Shown here one piece after another: positions 26,624-36,060 of a DNA stretch of 64,000 bases. Every line of letters starts with the position of its first letter. The first letter of the stretch is position 1. Under the pieces are notes generated by a model, which had not been told where the DNA came from, searched no databases, and saw only the letters and a program-made list of their open reading frames with translations. The stretch spans positions 1 through 64,000 of the forward strand of contig CAZFLM010000003.1 in the NCBI GenBank assembly GCA_964519955.1, given 5' to 3'. The DNA comes from CAZFLM01 sp964519955 (GTDB lineage: Bacteria > Armatimonadota > Chthonomonadetes > Chthonomonadales > CAJBBX01). Made by a program: the position numbers and the translations under genes.

Positions 26624-26965
26624 TCACCTCGTTCCCGCCACCTGCCGCGCCACCAGACGCTCCCGCACACCGGCCGACGGCCAGCGCCTCTCGGCTTCGG
26701 CGCGGGCCTCTGCCTGAAACTCAGCCTGCGCGGCCAGGTAGGCATCGACCTCCGCGCGATGGCTGAGGCAGAAGCCGATGACGGAGTGGACGGTCGCCAG
26801 GTCGAGGACCGGGTACTCCAGCACGATCTCCTCCGCGCCCGCCCCATCGTCATACGCGGCGAGAAGCGTGTCCAGGGTCACGCGGGTATCCCCAACGCGT
26901 ATCACCCCGTTCTTGTCCTCGCGCAGCGGCGGCCGCGCCATCTGCCGAACGTCCAGCACTGCCAT
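26624..26965 (-). CDS. DUF433-family protein (antitoxin-like)
   Basis: 113 aa. The DUF433 helix-turn-helix core is seen: IRVGDTRVTLDTLLAAYDDGAGAEEIVLEYPVLDLATVHSVIGFCLSH. The tail EVDAYLAAQAEFQAEARAEAERR is helical and charged. Such proteins often sit with a PIN/DUF5615 toxin; none is adjacent here, so it may be an orphan. Start at 26965 avoids a low-complexity extension. It ends 6 bp before the exported ankyrin gene. Confidence 0.82.
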   Translation of the reverse strand: MAVLDVRQMARPPLREDKNGVIRVGDTRVTLDTLLAAYDDGAGAEEIVLEYPVLDLATVHSVIGFCLSHRAEVDAYLAAQAEFQAEARAEAERRWPSAGVRERLVARQVAGTR

Positions 26966-27051
26966 CCCAGCCTCCCTGGCGCCAGCCAACTGCCACTCGC
27001 GCCCATCGCCATTATACGCCCGCTCCCTCGCCGCCCGCAACCCAGCTCCAA

Positions 27052-27072
27052 TCCCCAAGTCCCAAGTCCCGC
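27052..27072. repeat. 21-bp direct repeat, copy 1
   Basis: Same 21 bases as 27114-27134, containing the tandem core CCCAAGTCCCAAGTCCC. The copies bracket the groEL terminator hairpin. Confidence 0.8.
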
Positions 27073-27079
27073 CGTAAGG

Positions 27080-27108
27080 AAAAGGGGCCGGCCAAAGCGG
27101 CCAGCCCC
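27080..27108 (-). terminator. Rho-independent terminator of groES-groEL
   Basis: 10-bp stem with one mismatch (27099-27108 with 27084-27093), 5-nt loop, then TTTT on the minus strand, 30 bp after the groEL stop. Confidence 0.8.
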
Positions 27109-27113
27109 CCCAC

Positions 27114-27134
27114 TCCCCAAGTCCCAAGTCCCGC
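27114..27134. repeat. 21-bp direct repeat, copy 2
   Basis: Exact copy of 27052-27072, starting 4 bp beyond the groEL stop on the minus strand. Confidence 0.8.
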
Positions 27135-27137
27135 AGT

Positions 27138-28757
27138 CTAGTAGTCGTCCATCCCGCCGCCCTGGGGCATCGGCGCCGGCTTCTTCTCCGGCTTCTCCGC
27201 CACCAGCGACTGGGTCGTCAGCAGCATGGCAGCGATGGAGGCTGCGTTCTGCAGAGCGGAGCGGGTGACCTTCACCGGGTCGACGATGCCGGCCTCGACC
27301 AGGTTCACGTACTCGTCCGTCGCCGCGTTGTAGCCCTCGCCCTCGGGGAGCGTGCGCACCTTGCCGACCACCACCGAGCCCTCGAGCCCGGCGTTCTCGG
27401 CGATCTGGCGGAGCGGCGCTTCCAGAGCGCGGCAGACAATCGCTACGCCATGCTTCTCGTCGTCGGTCGCGCCCAAGCCCTCGAGCACGGCCTGCGCCTT
27501 CAGATAGGTGACGCCGCCGCCGGGGACGATGCCCTCTTCGACCGCCGCGCGGGTGGCCGAGAGCGCGTCCTCGAACCGGTGCTTCTTCTCTTTTAGCTCG
27601 GTCTCGGTCGCCGCGCCCACCTTGATGACGGCCACGCCGCCGGCCAGCTTCGCGAGGCGCTCCTGCAGCTTCTCCTTGTCGTAGGAACTGTCGGTCTCCT
27701 CGATCTGCCTGCGGATGAGGTTGATGCGGCCCGTGACCGCCTCATGCGTGCCCGCGCCCTCGATCAGCGTGGTCTCTTCCTTGGTGACCACGACCTTCTT
27801 GGCGGTGCCCAGCATGTCGAACGTCACGTTCTCCAGCTTGACGCCCAGGTCCTCGCTGATGAACTTGCCGCCGGTCAGCATGGCGATGTCCTCGAGCATG
27901 GCCTTGCGGCGATCGCCGAAGCCCGGCGCCTTCACTGCGACGCTGTTGATGATGCCGCGCATCTTGTTGACCACGAGCGTCGCCAGCGCCTCGCCGTCCA
28001 CATCCTCGCAGATGATGACGACCGGCTTGCGGGCCTGCGCGATCTTCTCGAGCAGCGGGATGAGGTCCTGCGCGGAGCTGATCTTCTTCTCGTGGATGAG
28101 GATCAGCGGGTCCTCGAGCACGGCCTCCATGCGCTCGGCATCGGTCACGAAGTACGGCGAGATGTAGCCCTTGTCGAACTGCATCCCCTCGACCACTTCC
28201 AGCGCGTCCGTGGCGACCTTGCTCTCCTCCACGGTGATGACGCCGTCCTTGCCGACCTTGTCCATCGCCTCGGCGACGAGCGTGCCGATGGCGGCGTCGT
28301 TGCCCGCGATGCTGGCAACGTTGGCGACTTCCGCGTGCCCCTTCACCGGGATGGAGGACGCCTTGATGCACTCGACCGCCTTCTCGACGGCCAGGTCGAT
28401 GCCCGCCTTCACCTGGATCGGGTTGCCGCCGGCGGCCACGTAGCGCAGACCGTCGTTGACGATCGCCTGGGCCAGCACGGTGGCGGTGGTGGTGCCGTCG
28501 CCCGCCACGTCGTTCGTCTTGGAGGCCACTTCCTTCAGGAGCTGCGCGCCCATGTTCTCGTACGGGTCCTTCAGCTCGATCTCTTTGGCCACGGTCACGC
28601 CGTCCTTGGTGATGGTCGGCGATCCCCACTTCTTGTCCAGCACCACGTTGCGGCCGCGCGGGCCGAGGGTTACCTTGACGGCGTTGGCGACGATATTGGC
28701 GCCGCGCTCCAATGCTCGGCGCGCTTCCTCGTCGAAAAGGAGCTGCTTCGCTGCCAT
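27138..28757 (-). CDS. groL: Chaperonin GroEL (Hsp60)
   Basis: 539-aa ATP-driven folding chamber subunit. Full-length, with the N-terminal LGPRGRNVVLDKKWGSPTITKDGVTVAKEIEL region, ATP motif GDGTTTATVLA, the PROSITE-type signature AAVEEGIVPGGG and a C-terminal Met/Gly-rich tail PMPQGGGMDDY (short version). Co-transcribed with groES 144 bp upstream under a CIRCE operator. Nothing unusual apart from the brief GGM tail. Confidence 0.99.
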   Translation of the reverse strand: MAAKQLLFDEEARRALERGANIVANAVKVTLGPRGRNVVLDKKWGSPTITKDGVTVAKEIELKDPYENMGAQLLKEVASKTNDVAGDGTTTATVLAQAIVNDGLRYVAAGGNPIQVKAGIDLAVEKAVECIKASSIPVKGHAEVANVASIAGNDAAIGTLVAEAMDKVGKDGVITVEESKVATDALEVVEGMQFDKGYISPYFVTDAERMEAVLEDPLILIHEKKISSAQDLIPLLEKIAQARKPVVIICEDVDGEALATLVVNKMRGIINSVAVKAPGFGDRRKAMLEDIAMLTGGKFISEDLGVKLENVTFDMLGTAKKVVVTKEETTLIEGAGTHEAVTGRINLIRRQIEETDSSYDKEKLQERLAKLAGGVAVIKVGAATETELKEKKHRFEDALSATRAAVEEGIVPGGGVTYLKAQAVLEGLGATDDEKHGVAIVCRALEAPLRQIAENAGLEGSVVVGKVRTLPEGEGYNAATDEYVNLVEAGIVDPVKVTRSALQNAASIAAMLLTTQSLVAEKPEKKPAPMPQGGGMDDY

Positions 28758-28901
28758 AGTTCTTCAATCCTCTCCGGCCACCATGGGCAGGGGCCATGGC
28801 ATGACCCGGCTCGCTCGCGATCAGCGTGGACGGGCACGGAGGCCCATCCCACCAGAGCAGTCACGCGTCAGCCGGGATAGTGGGTTGGAGGCGTTGTGCG
28901 C

Positions 28902-29189
28902 CTACTCCTCGATGGCGTAGATCTGATCCTCGTCCAGGATGACGTAGTCCTTGCCCTCGACGCTCACTTCGTTGCCGCCGTAGCGCGAGTAGACCACGGT
29001 CTGGCCCACCTGGACCGTGTTCGGGACGACGGTACCGTCGTCGAGCGTGCGACCGCTCCCGACCGCGATGACCTTGCCCTTGAACGGCTTCTTCTTTGCA
29101 GTGTCCGGCAGCACGATCCCGCCGGCCGTGGTCTGCTCTTCCTCCGACGGCTCGACGACCACCTTCGTGGCAAGAGGTCGCAATGGCAT
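28902..29189 (-). CDS. groES: Co-chaperonin GroES
   Basis: 95-aa lid of the GroEL chamber. MPLRPLATKVVVEPSEEEQTTAGGIVLPDTAKKKPF carries the family's mobile loop, and KDYVILDEDQIYAIEE its C-terminus. Start at 29189 removes a 16-residue extension not found in the family and leaves GGGAGGG upstream. First gene of the heat-shock operon. Confidence 0.98.
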   Translation of the reverse strand: MPLRPLATKVVVEPSEEEQTTAGGIVLPDTAKKKPFKGKVIAVGSGRTLDDGTVVPNTVQVGQTVVYSRYGGNEVSVEGKDYVILDEDQIYAIEE

Positions 29190-29246
29190 GTGAACAACCC
29201 TCCCTCGTGGTTTCAATCCTCGCCAATTCACAGGCACCGGACCGGG

Positions 29247-29273
29247 TTAGCACTCTGCGGGCCTGAGTGCCAA
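29247..29273 (-). promoter_or_regulatory. CIRCE operator (HrcA site)
   Basis: TTAGCACTC-N9-GAGTGCCAA, one mismatch from the CIRCE consensus, with the exact 9-bp spacer. It lies just after the groES promoter -10 box. HrcA binding here represses groESL until heat shock. hrcA is not in the window. Confidence 0.93.
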
Positions 29274-29276
29274 CTG

Positions 29277-29306
29277 AGGATACCGGAAGCGCCGAGGGGG
29301 AGTCAA
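29277..29306 (-). promoter_or_regulatory. Sigma-70-type promoter of groES-groEL
   Basis: Minus strand TTGACT, 18-bp spacer, TATCCT, then the CIRCE element at the expected transcription start. The remaining 266 bp up to 29572 between this promoter and the divergent E2 gene holds nothing else I can identify. Confidence 0.75.
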
Positions 29307-29572
29307 GAGGAACGCGCGCAACCTGCACGCGTCTCTGCAACTGCTTGCGCGCGGGACAGGCGGGCAGGCGCACACCGTAGTCTAGGGTGGCGGCGGAACG
29401 ACGCGGCTCCGCTGCCGGCAGCAAGGAGAACGCGGCGAGATGCCGAATATGGTAGGCGAATGGCCGGCACTCGAAGTGCCGGACCGCGCATGCTGACGGT
29501 AGCCGCTGTTCTCCCGCGCACTCGACGCACCTCCCCACCGGCGAACTCGGCCGGCAGCGAGACGACGACTGT

Positions 29573-30850
29573 ATGGCGAACGTGGAGATACGCATTCCGC
29601 AGTTGGGCGAGGGCCTTCGCGAGGCGCGCCTGGTCCAGTTCTTCAAGGCGCCCGGCGACGCGGTCGCGATGGACGAGCCCATCTTCGAGATGGAGACCGA
29701 CAAGGCGGTGATGGCGATCGAGTCGCCTGCCGCCGGCACCCTTGCCTCGTGGTCCGCCGAACTGGGCGAGGTGCTGCCCATCGGCGCGACCATCGGCAGC
29801 ATCGCGACCAGCAACTCGACGCACCCGGAGCCGCCCGAGGCCGAGGAAGCGCCCGCCGCCGAGGAGCCGCCGACAGCAGCGCCCGAGTCCGAGGCCGCTC
29901 CCGAGCCTGCGCCCGACCTGCCGCGCCCGACGGCCCCGCGAAACGCGGTCATCCCGCCCAGGACACGCGCCTACGCCCGCGCGAAGGGCGTCACCGATGC
30001 GCAACTGGCGGAACTGGCGACGCTCTCGTCCGGCAGGCTCTCGTCGGACGACATCGACCGGTTCCTTGACACGGGTCGCTCGAAGAGCCCTGCGCCGGAG
30101 CCGCCCAAGGTCGTCACGCCGCCTGTCGTCGTCTCGCCGCGCGGGCTGTCGTCACGCGCAGGCTACCGCGACGTGCCGATGTCGGAGCGCCAGCGGACCC
30201 TGAACTTCCATCTCCAGCAGAGCGCTCAGCAGGTCGTGCCCGCCACGGTCGAGGTCGCGTTCACGTGGGACGGCATCGAGGCGCTCCGGCGCGAGCTGAA
30301 GATCCGGCCCGATCTGCAGGCCTCCCAGTTCCTGCTCTTCGCGTGGTGCTTGGCGCGCGCCGCCCGAGCGCACCCGAAGTTCCGAAGCGTCCTGCTGAAC
30401 GGCTCGGTGATGCGCGAGTACGATCACCTGAACCTGGGGATCGCGGTGGCCCGCCCCGGCGACGAGCTGCTGATCGCGCGCGTGGACGGCGCCGACGCCA
30501 TGCCGATCGAGGAGTTCGCGCTGAGCGCCCGCGAGGCCATCGACCGGGCGCGGCGCGGCGAGGACCAGGCCAACGAGACCGTGCAGATGACGGTGACGCA
30601 CATGCCGGCCACCAGCATCCGCATGGGCATACCGGTCGTCGTGTCGCCCTCGGTCGCCACGCTGTTCGTCGGGCCGCCGTTCGACGAGGCGTTCCCCGGC
30701 CCGGACGGCTCGGCGCTCTTCCGGCGCATCGCCATCGGCGTTATGACGTTCGACCATCGGGCCATCAACGGCATCGGGGCCAGCGACTTCCTGCGCACCG
30801 TCGAGCGGCAGATCGCCGCGCTGCGCGGCAATGTGTACCATCTGCTGTAG
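29573..30850 (+). CDS. 2-oxoacid dehydrogenase E2 (dihydrolipoyl acyltransferase)
   Basis: 425 aa. Lipoyl domain at the N-terminus (lipoyl Lys44 in EMETDKAVMAIES), a Pro/Ala/Glu-rich linker, a peripheral subunit-binding domain (PRTRAYARAKGVTDAQLAEL) and a C-terminal CAT-type catalytic domain. The active-site motif reads DHRAING (His395) where HRxxDG is usual, so the Asp is Asn. There is no E1 or E3 beside it; the fused E1 gene at the right end of the window is the natural partner. Substrate class (pyruvate or branched-chain) is undecided. Confidence 0.88.
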   Translation: MANVEIRIPQLGEGLREARLVQFFKAPGDAVAMDEPIFEMETDKAVMAIESPAAGTLASWSAELGEVLPIGATIGSIATSNSTHPEPPEAEEAPAAEEPPTAAPESEAAPEPAPDLPRPTAPRNAVIPPRTRAYARAKGVTDAQLAELATLSSGRLSSDDIDRFLDTGRSKSPAPEPPKVVTPPVVVSPRGLSSRAGYRDVPMSERQRTLNFHLQQSAQQVVPATVEVAFTWDGIEALRRELKIRPDLQASQFLLFAWCLARAARAHPKFRSVLLNGSVMREYDHLNLGIAVARPGDELLIARVDGADAMPIEEFALSAREAIDRARRGEDQANETVQMTVTHMPATSIRMGIPVVVSPSVATLFVGPPFDEAFPGPDGSALFRRIAIGVMTFDHRAINGIGASDFLRTVERQIAALRGNVYHLL

Positions 30851-30913
30851 ACCTGCCTGACGCGCCCAATCGTCCCTACTACCTACTCCAATGCGCCGCA
30901 CAAGGAGACGCAC

Positions 30914-32749
30914 TTGTCTACACTTCCCCCCCTGATTCCGCGCGAGGACATCTTCGGCAACCCCGACAAGATCTCGCCCGAGGTCTCGCCCGACGGCACG
31001 AAGCTCGCCTACATCGCCCCGGACGCCGGCGTGCTCAACGTCTGGCTGCGTACCGTGGGCCAGTCCGACGACCGCGCGGTCACCCGCGACCGCAAGCGCG
31101 GCATCCGCATGTTCACGTGGGCCCACGACGAGCGCCACCTGCTCTACATCCAGGACCTCGACGGCGATGAGAACTGGCACATCTGGTCGGTCGACCTGCA
31201 GGGCGACGAGATCCGCGACCTCACCCCGCACGCGGGCGTGCAGGCGCAACTCGTCGGCGTGGACAGCCGCTTCCCGAACGAAGTGCTGCTCTCCATGAAC
31301 CTGCGCGATGCCCGCGTCCACGACGTGTACCGCGCCGACCTCGCAACCGGCGAGCTCACGCTGGAGGTCGAGAACCCCGGCGACGTCGTGGGCTGGCTGG
31401 CCGACGCCGACTTCAAGGTGCGCGGCGCCCACGCCGGCATGCCAGACGGCGGGTTCCAGCTCCGCGTGCGCGATACCGTCGACGCCCCGTGGCGCCCGCT
31501 CGTCACGTGGGGCCCGGACGACGACGGCGGGCCGACCGCCTTCACCGAGGACGGCAAGTCCATCTACCTCTCGACCAGCATCGGGTCGGACACCCAGGAG
31601 TTGCGAGTGGCCTCGCTCGCGGACGGCTCCGAGCAGGTCCTCGCCACCCACCCCGTAGCGGACCTCTCCGGCATGCTGATGCACCCGGTGGAGCACGTGG
31701 TGCGCGCGGTCTCCTTCGCCGTCGACCGCGCGGAGTGGTGCATCCTCGACCAGGCCGTGGCCGACGACGTGCGCCGCATCCACGACCTGCACCCCGGCGA
31801 TGCGTCGGTGGTCAGCATGGACCTGGCGGACCGCACGTGGGTCATCCACTACGACCGCGACGACGCGCCGGCCTCCTACCACGTCTACGACCGGCAAACC
31901 CGCGAGCTGACCTACCTGTTCACCGCGCGCGAGAAGCTGCAGAACGTGACGCTGGCCGAGATGCAGCCGGTCAAGATCGTCTCGCGCGACGGGCTCGACC
32001 TCTACTCCTACCTGACGCTGCCGCCCGGCATCGAGGCGCGCAACCTGCCGCTGGTGCTGAACGTGCACGGCGGGCCGTGGGCGCGCGACCACTGGGGCTA
32101 CGATCCCGAAGCACAGTGGTTCGCCAACCGCGGCTACGCATGCCTCCAGGTGAACTTCCGCGGCTCGACGGGCTTCGGCAAGAGGTTCCTCCACGCGGGT
32201 GACCGCGAATGGGGCGGCAAGATGCACGACGATCTGATCGACGCGGTGAACTGGGCCATCGCCGAGGGCATCGCCGATCCGAAGCGCGTCGCGATCTACG
32301 GGGGCTCCTACGGCGGGTACTCGGCGCTGGTCGGCGCGGCCTTCACTCCGGAGGTGTTCACCTGCTCGGTCGACATCGTCGGCCCCAGCAGCATCCGCAC
32401 GCTCATCGCGTCCATCCCGCCCTACTGGGAGCCCCTGCGCAGCATCTTCATCCACCGCGTGGGCGACCCGGAGACCGAGGCGGAGTTCTTGGATTCCCGC
32501 TCGCCGCTCTACAAGGCGGACCAGATCGTCTGCCCGATGCTCATCGCCCAGGGCGCCAACGACCCGCGCGTGAAGCAGGCGGAGAGCGAGGCCATCGTGG
32601 CGGCGCTGCGAGAGCGCGGCAAAGAGGTCGAGTACCTGCTATTCGAGGACGAGGGCCACGGGTTCGCCCGGCCGGAGAACCGCCTGAAGTTCTACGCCGC
32701 GGCCGAGAAGTTCCTGGCGCGCCACCTCGGCGGGCGCTGCGAGGATTAG
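30914..32749 (+). CDS. S9-family serine peptidase (prolyl oligopeptidase/acylaminoacyl-peptidase-like)
   Basis: 611-aa cytoplasmic peptidase: N-terminal seven-bladed propeller (about 1-340, with WD-like TKLAYIAPDAG strands), then an alpha/beta hydrolase domain with catalytic Ser in GGSYGGYSALVGA (about 465), Asp in GANDPRVK and His in DEGHGFARPEN. The start is a TTG at 30914 with AAGGAGA 6 nt upstream and no usable ATG nearby. It follows the E2 gene by 63 bp. Confidence 0.93.
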   Translation: MSTLPPLIPREDIFGNPDKISPEVSPDGTKLAYIAPDAGVLNVWLRTVGQSDDRAVTRDRKRGIRMFTWAHDERHLLYIQDLDGDENWHIWSVDLQGDEIRDLTPHAGVQAQLVGVDSRFPNEVLLSMNLRDARVHDVYRADLATGELTLEVENPGDVVGWLADADFKVRGAHAGMPDGGFQLRVRDTVDAPWRPLVTWGPDDDGGPTAFTEDGKSIYLSTSIGSDTQELRVASLADGSEQVLATHPVADLSGMLMHPVEHVVRAVSFAVDRAEWCILDQAVADDVRRIHDLHPGDASVVSMDLADRTWVIHYDRDDAPASYHVYDRQTRELTYLFTAREKLQNVTLAEMQPVKIVSRDGLDLYSYLTLPPGIEARNLPLVLNVHGGPWARDHWGYDPEAQWFANRGYACLQVNFRGSTGFGKRFLHAGDREWGGKMHDDLIDAVNWAIAEGIADPKRVAIYGGSYGGYSALVGAAFTPEVFTCSVDIVGPSSIRTLIASIPPYWEPLRSIFIHRVGDPETEAEFLDSRSPLYKADQIVCPMLIAQGANDPRVKQAESEAIVAALRERGKEVEYLLFEDEGHGFARPENRLKFYAAAEKFLARHLGGRCED

Positions 32750-32777
32750 CGCGGCCTGTGACGGCGGCGTCTCCTCG

Positions 32778-34127
32778 ATGATCCACCCCGCCCGCATACG
32801 GCAACTGAACGAAGCGCCCGTCGCGCGAGGGCGCTTCGTTCTCTACTGGATGCAGCAGTCCCAACGGGCGCGCTGCAACCATGCCCTGGAGCACGCCATC
32901 CGCGACGCGAACGCGCTGCGCCTCCCGGTGGTGGCCGCGTTCGGGCTGACGGCCGCCTACCCGGAGGCCAACCTGCGGCACTTCGCGTTCCTGCTCGATG
33001 GCCTCCGCCAGACCGAGGCGGACCTCCACCACCGAGGCATCCCCCTCGTCGTGCGGCTCGGCGAGCCGGTCGAGGCGGCGCTGGGGCTGGCGCGAGACGC
33101 CGCGCTCGTCGTAGCCGATCGCGGCTACCTGCGGCACCAGCGCGCGTGGCGCGAGGAGTTGGGGCAGCGCTGCCCCTGCCGCGCCGTGCAGGTCGAGGCC
33201 GATGCCGTCGTCCCGGCCGACGCCGCGTCCGCCAAGCTGGAGTGGTCCGCCGCCACGCTGCGCCCGAAGCTGCACCGCCTGCTGGCCGAGCACCTCGTGC
33301 CGCTCGCCGAAACGCCCCTGGAGCGCGACGGGCTGGGCCTCGGCATCGAGTCGATCCGTCTCAATGACACATTGCTCGCCCAGCTCGACATCGACCGCTC
33401 CGTCCAGCCGCATCCAGCGTGGCGAGGCGGGCCGCACGAGGCTGCGCGCCTGCTCGACGAGCTGGTCGAGACGAAACTGGCCCACTACGTAGGGCGCCGC
33501 GCCGACCCGAACGCGGACGCCTCGTCGCACCTCGGCCCCTACCTGCACTTCGGCCACATCTCCCCGCTGGAGATCGCGCTGCGCGTGCGCGACTGCCGTG
33601 CGCCGCAGGAGGCCGTCGACGCGTTCCTGGAGCAGATCATCGTCCGCCGGGAGCTGAGCATCAACTGGGTGCTGCACAACCCGGCGTACGACCGGTTCGA
33701 TGGCCTGCCGGACTGGGCGCGCCGGACGCTCGCGGCGCACGCCGGCGACCCGCGCGAGGACTGCTACACGCCGGACGAGTTCGAGCGCGGCGAGACGCAC
33801 GACGCGGCGTGGAACGCGGCGATGGCCGAGATGCGCGAGACGGGGTTCCTGCACAACTACCTGCGCATGTACTGGGGCAAGAAGATCCTGGAGTGGAGCC
33901 GCACGCCCGAGGAGGGCTTCGCCACGGCGCTGCGCCTGAACAACCGGTACTTCCTCGACGGCCGCGACCCCAACTCCTACGCGGGCGTCGCCTGGTGCTT
34001 CGGCGCGCACGACCGTCCGTGGCCCGAGCGCGCCATCTACGGCACCGTGCGCTGCATGACGGCCTCGGGCCTGCGCCGCAAGTTCGACGTGGATGCGTAC
34101 GTGCGGCGCGCGGCAGGTGGCGCGTGA
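32778..34127 (+). CDS. phr: Class II CPD photolyase
   Basis: 449-aa light-driven repair enzyme for cyclobutane pyrimidine dimers. Class II signatures: LYWMQQSQRARCNHALEHAI at the N-terminus, FLHNYLRMYWGKKILEWS, and LDGRDPNSYAGVAWCFGAHDRPW near the FAD site. It starts 28 bp after the S9 peptidase. It converges with the five-gene ATPase/helicase operon. Suggests life exposed to light. Confidence 0.95.
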   Translation: MIHPARIRQLNEAPVARGRFVLYWMQQSQRARCNHALEHAIRDANALRLPVVAAFGLTAAYPEANLRHFAFLLDGLRQTEADLHHRGIPLVVRLGEPVEAALGLARDAALVVADRGYLRHQRAWREELGQRCPCRAVQVEADAVVPADAASAKLEWSAATLRPKLHRLLAEHLVPLAETPLERDGLGLGIESIRLNDTLLAQLDIDRSVQPHPAWRGGPHEAARLLDELVETKLAHYVGRRADPNADASSHLGPYLHFGHISPLEIALRVRDCRAPQEAVDAFLEQIIVRRELSINWVLHNPAYDRFDGLPDWARRTLAAHAGDPREDCYTPDEFERGETHDAAWNAAMAEMRETGFLHNYLRMYWGKKILEWSRTPEEGFATALRLNNRYFLDGRDPNSYAGVAWCFGAHDRPWPERAIYGTVRCMTASGLRRKFDVDAYVRRAAGGA

Positions 34128-34251
34128 CTCGGCGGGCGGCTCACGCGCCCGGGCTACCGAGCAGCCCCAGCCAGATGGCTCGCGTGATCCAGGAACGTCG
34201 CGGTGCAATGGGCCTCCGTGCCCGTCCAGCACCCCTCATACATGGGTCGGA

Positions 34252-36060
34252 CTAGGTGGCTACCGAAGGTCGACTACGATCCGGCGACTCCAGCCCGAAC
34301 AGACCGAACAACTCCGCCTCGCTTAGGGCCGCACCCAGATCCAGTGTCACGTCGTCGATCACCTCGCTGAATAGCTCGCGTTTCTCGCGCAGCTTGCGGT
34401 CGATCCGCTCCTCGATGGTGCCCCTACAGAGATACCGGTACGCGGTGACCGCCAACGGTTGCCCCATACGGTGGGCGCGCGCCTCCGCTTGATCCTCCAC
34501 CGCGGGGTTCCACCACCGATCCAGGTGGAAGACATAGGAAGCCGCCTGCAGATTGAGGCCGAACCCGCCAGCTCGCAGCGACAGGATCAGCACTCGGTGC
34601 GTCGGATCGGTGGCGAAGCGGCGAAGCACCGCGTCTCTGGCCGCTGACGACAGCGACCCCACGTACGTCAGCGGGTGATGGGCACGAAGCTGGTGGGCCA
34701 CCCACTCCACCCCGAACACGCCGTCGGTGAACTGCGAGAACACCAGCGCACGACGGTCCTCGTCCATCAGGTCGGCCACGCGAGCCGCGATGTCAGCCAT
34801 CTTGGCCGACTGGCCGCTCGACGGGTCGACGTTGCAGAGCTGCTTCAGCCGGACGATCAACTCAAGGACATGCGTCACCGTCGCGGCTCGCCCGGCATCA
34901 CGCAGCCACACGATGCCGCTGCGCTCCGCCCGGTTGTAGGACTCCCGCTGGGCGTCAGGCAGATCCAGCTCCCGGACGATGATGCGCTTCGGTGGCAGAT
35001 CCGCCTGAACGTCCTCCTTCTTGCGCCGCAACTGCACGCGCCGCAGCTCGGACCTGACCGCCACCGTATCGGCTGACCAGCCAGCGCCGCCCAAGCTAGA
35101 GCCCGACAGGAACGCCAGGATCGACGCCGTGTCCGAGAGCCGGTTCTCCATCGGGGTGCCAGTGAGCGCCCATCGGCGCCTGGCCGGGAGTGCCTTGCAC
35201 GCCCGAGCAATGTCGGTCTGGGCGTTCTTGATCCGCGACGCCTCGTCCAACACGACCACATCCCACTCCTGACGCAGAGCCGGGCTGTCGCGAAGGTCCA
35301 GCACGTCGATGCGCAGCGACTCGTAGCTGATGACTCGAACGTGGGCGCCCCCAAGCCACAACGCTGCACGGTCAGCCGCCTGAGCAACCATCGACACGGC
35401 TACCAACTCGGGGGCCCACCGCCGAAGCTCGCCCATCCACTGCCGAACGAGCGAAGCCGGACAGACCACGAGCGCCGAGCGCAAGTCACCCCGCAGGGCG
35501 AGTATCCGCAGCGCACCTATCGCCTGGATCGTCTTGCCAAGCCCCATCTCGTCGGCGAGCAGCAGGTTCGGCCGTTCGACGAGCGCTGCGATCCCCTCCT
35601 TCTGATAGTCCAGCAGAGGGTGCGGCCAGTCGAGGGCCCCCTCGGGAGCAACCAACCTGGGGAGTGGTGGACGCAGCAGTGCGGCCAGAAGGACGCCGAT
35701 GTCCGGCGTCGATCCGGCCGCTGGGTGACCAGGATGGTCGCCCCCGTCGTCGCCGAACTCGCCGTACGGGTTGGGCCGGAGCGGGCGAGGCTCGTGAGGT
35801 GAGATGCGCGGGATGGAGATGCTCTGGGCAGGCCCCACCCGCAGGGGCGTGCAGCGCACATCATCGGCCCGGGGCACCATCACCGGAGCGACCGCCAGCC
35901 GTTCGGCCGGCCCCGCAAGCAGCCCGGGGGCGGCGAGACGCGCGACCGCCCCCGGGCTCGGGTACCATGGCGCGCCGATCCGCCACCGTGGCAGGACGGC
36001 CGACAGCGGCTCGCCTCGTGCGAGCCGCGAACCACCTCCGCTATTCGCGCGCGGGATCAT
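34252..36060 (-). CDS. SNF2-family helicase, last gene of a five-gene ATPase/helicase operon
   Basis: 602 aa. N-terminal 140 residues are Pro/Arg-rich and unassigned. Then SNF2 motor lobe 1: LLDYQKEGIAAL (Q-motif region), DEMGLGKT Walker A (about 170-177), DEAS motif II (about 272-275), TGTPMENRL. Lobe 2: ALVFSQFTDG, LILSLRAGGFGLNLQAA and WNPAVEDQAEARAHRMGQ. The DEAS in place of DEAH is unusual but seen in some bacterial SNF2 proteins. It overlaps the upstream 180-aa gene by 20 bp. In DISARM and other defence systems such motors translocate along DNA; here the job is inferred from context. Confidence 0.9.
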   Translation of the reverse strand: MIPRANSGGGSRLARGEPLSAVLPRWRIGAPWYPSPGAVARLAAPGLLAGPAERLAVAPVMVPRADDVRCTPLRVGPAQSISIPRISPHEPRPLRPNPYGEFGDDGGDHPGHPAAGSTPDIGVLLAALLRPPLPRLVAPEGALDWPHPLLDYQKEGIAALVERPNLLLADEMGLGKTIQAIGALRILALRGDLRSALVVCPASLVRQWMGELRRWAPELVAVSMVAQAADRAALWLGGAHVRVISYESLRIDVLDLRDSPALRQEWDVVVLDEASRIKNAQTDIARACKALPARRRWALTGTPMENRLSDTASILAFLSGSSLGGAGWSADTVAVRSELRRVQLRRKKEDVQADLPPKRIIVRELDLPDAQRESYNRAERSGIVWLRDAGRAATVTHVLELIVRLKQLCNVDPSSGQSAKMADIAARVADLMDEDRRALVFSQFTDGVFGVEWVAHQLRAHHPLTYVGSLSSAARDAVLRRFATDPTHRVLILSLRAGGFGLNLQAASYVFHLDRWWNPAVEDQAEARAHRMGQPLAVTAYRYLCRGTIEERIDRKLREKRELFSEVIDDVTLDLGAALSEAELFGLFGLESPDRSRPSVAT

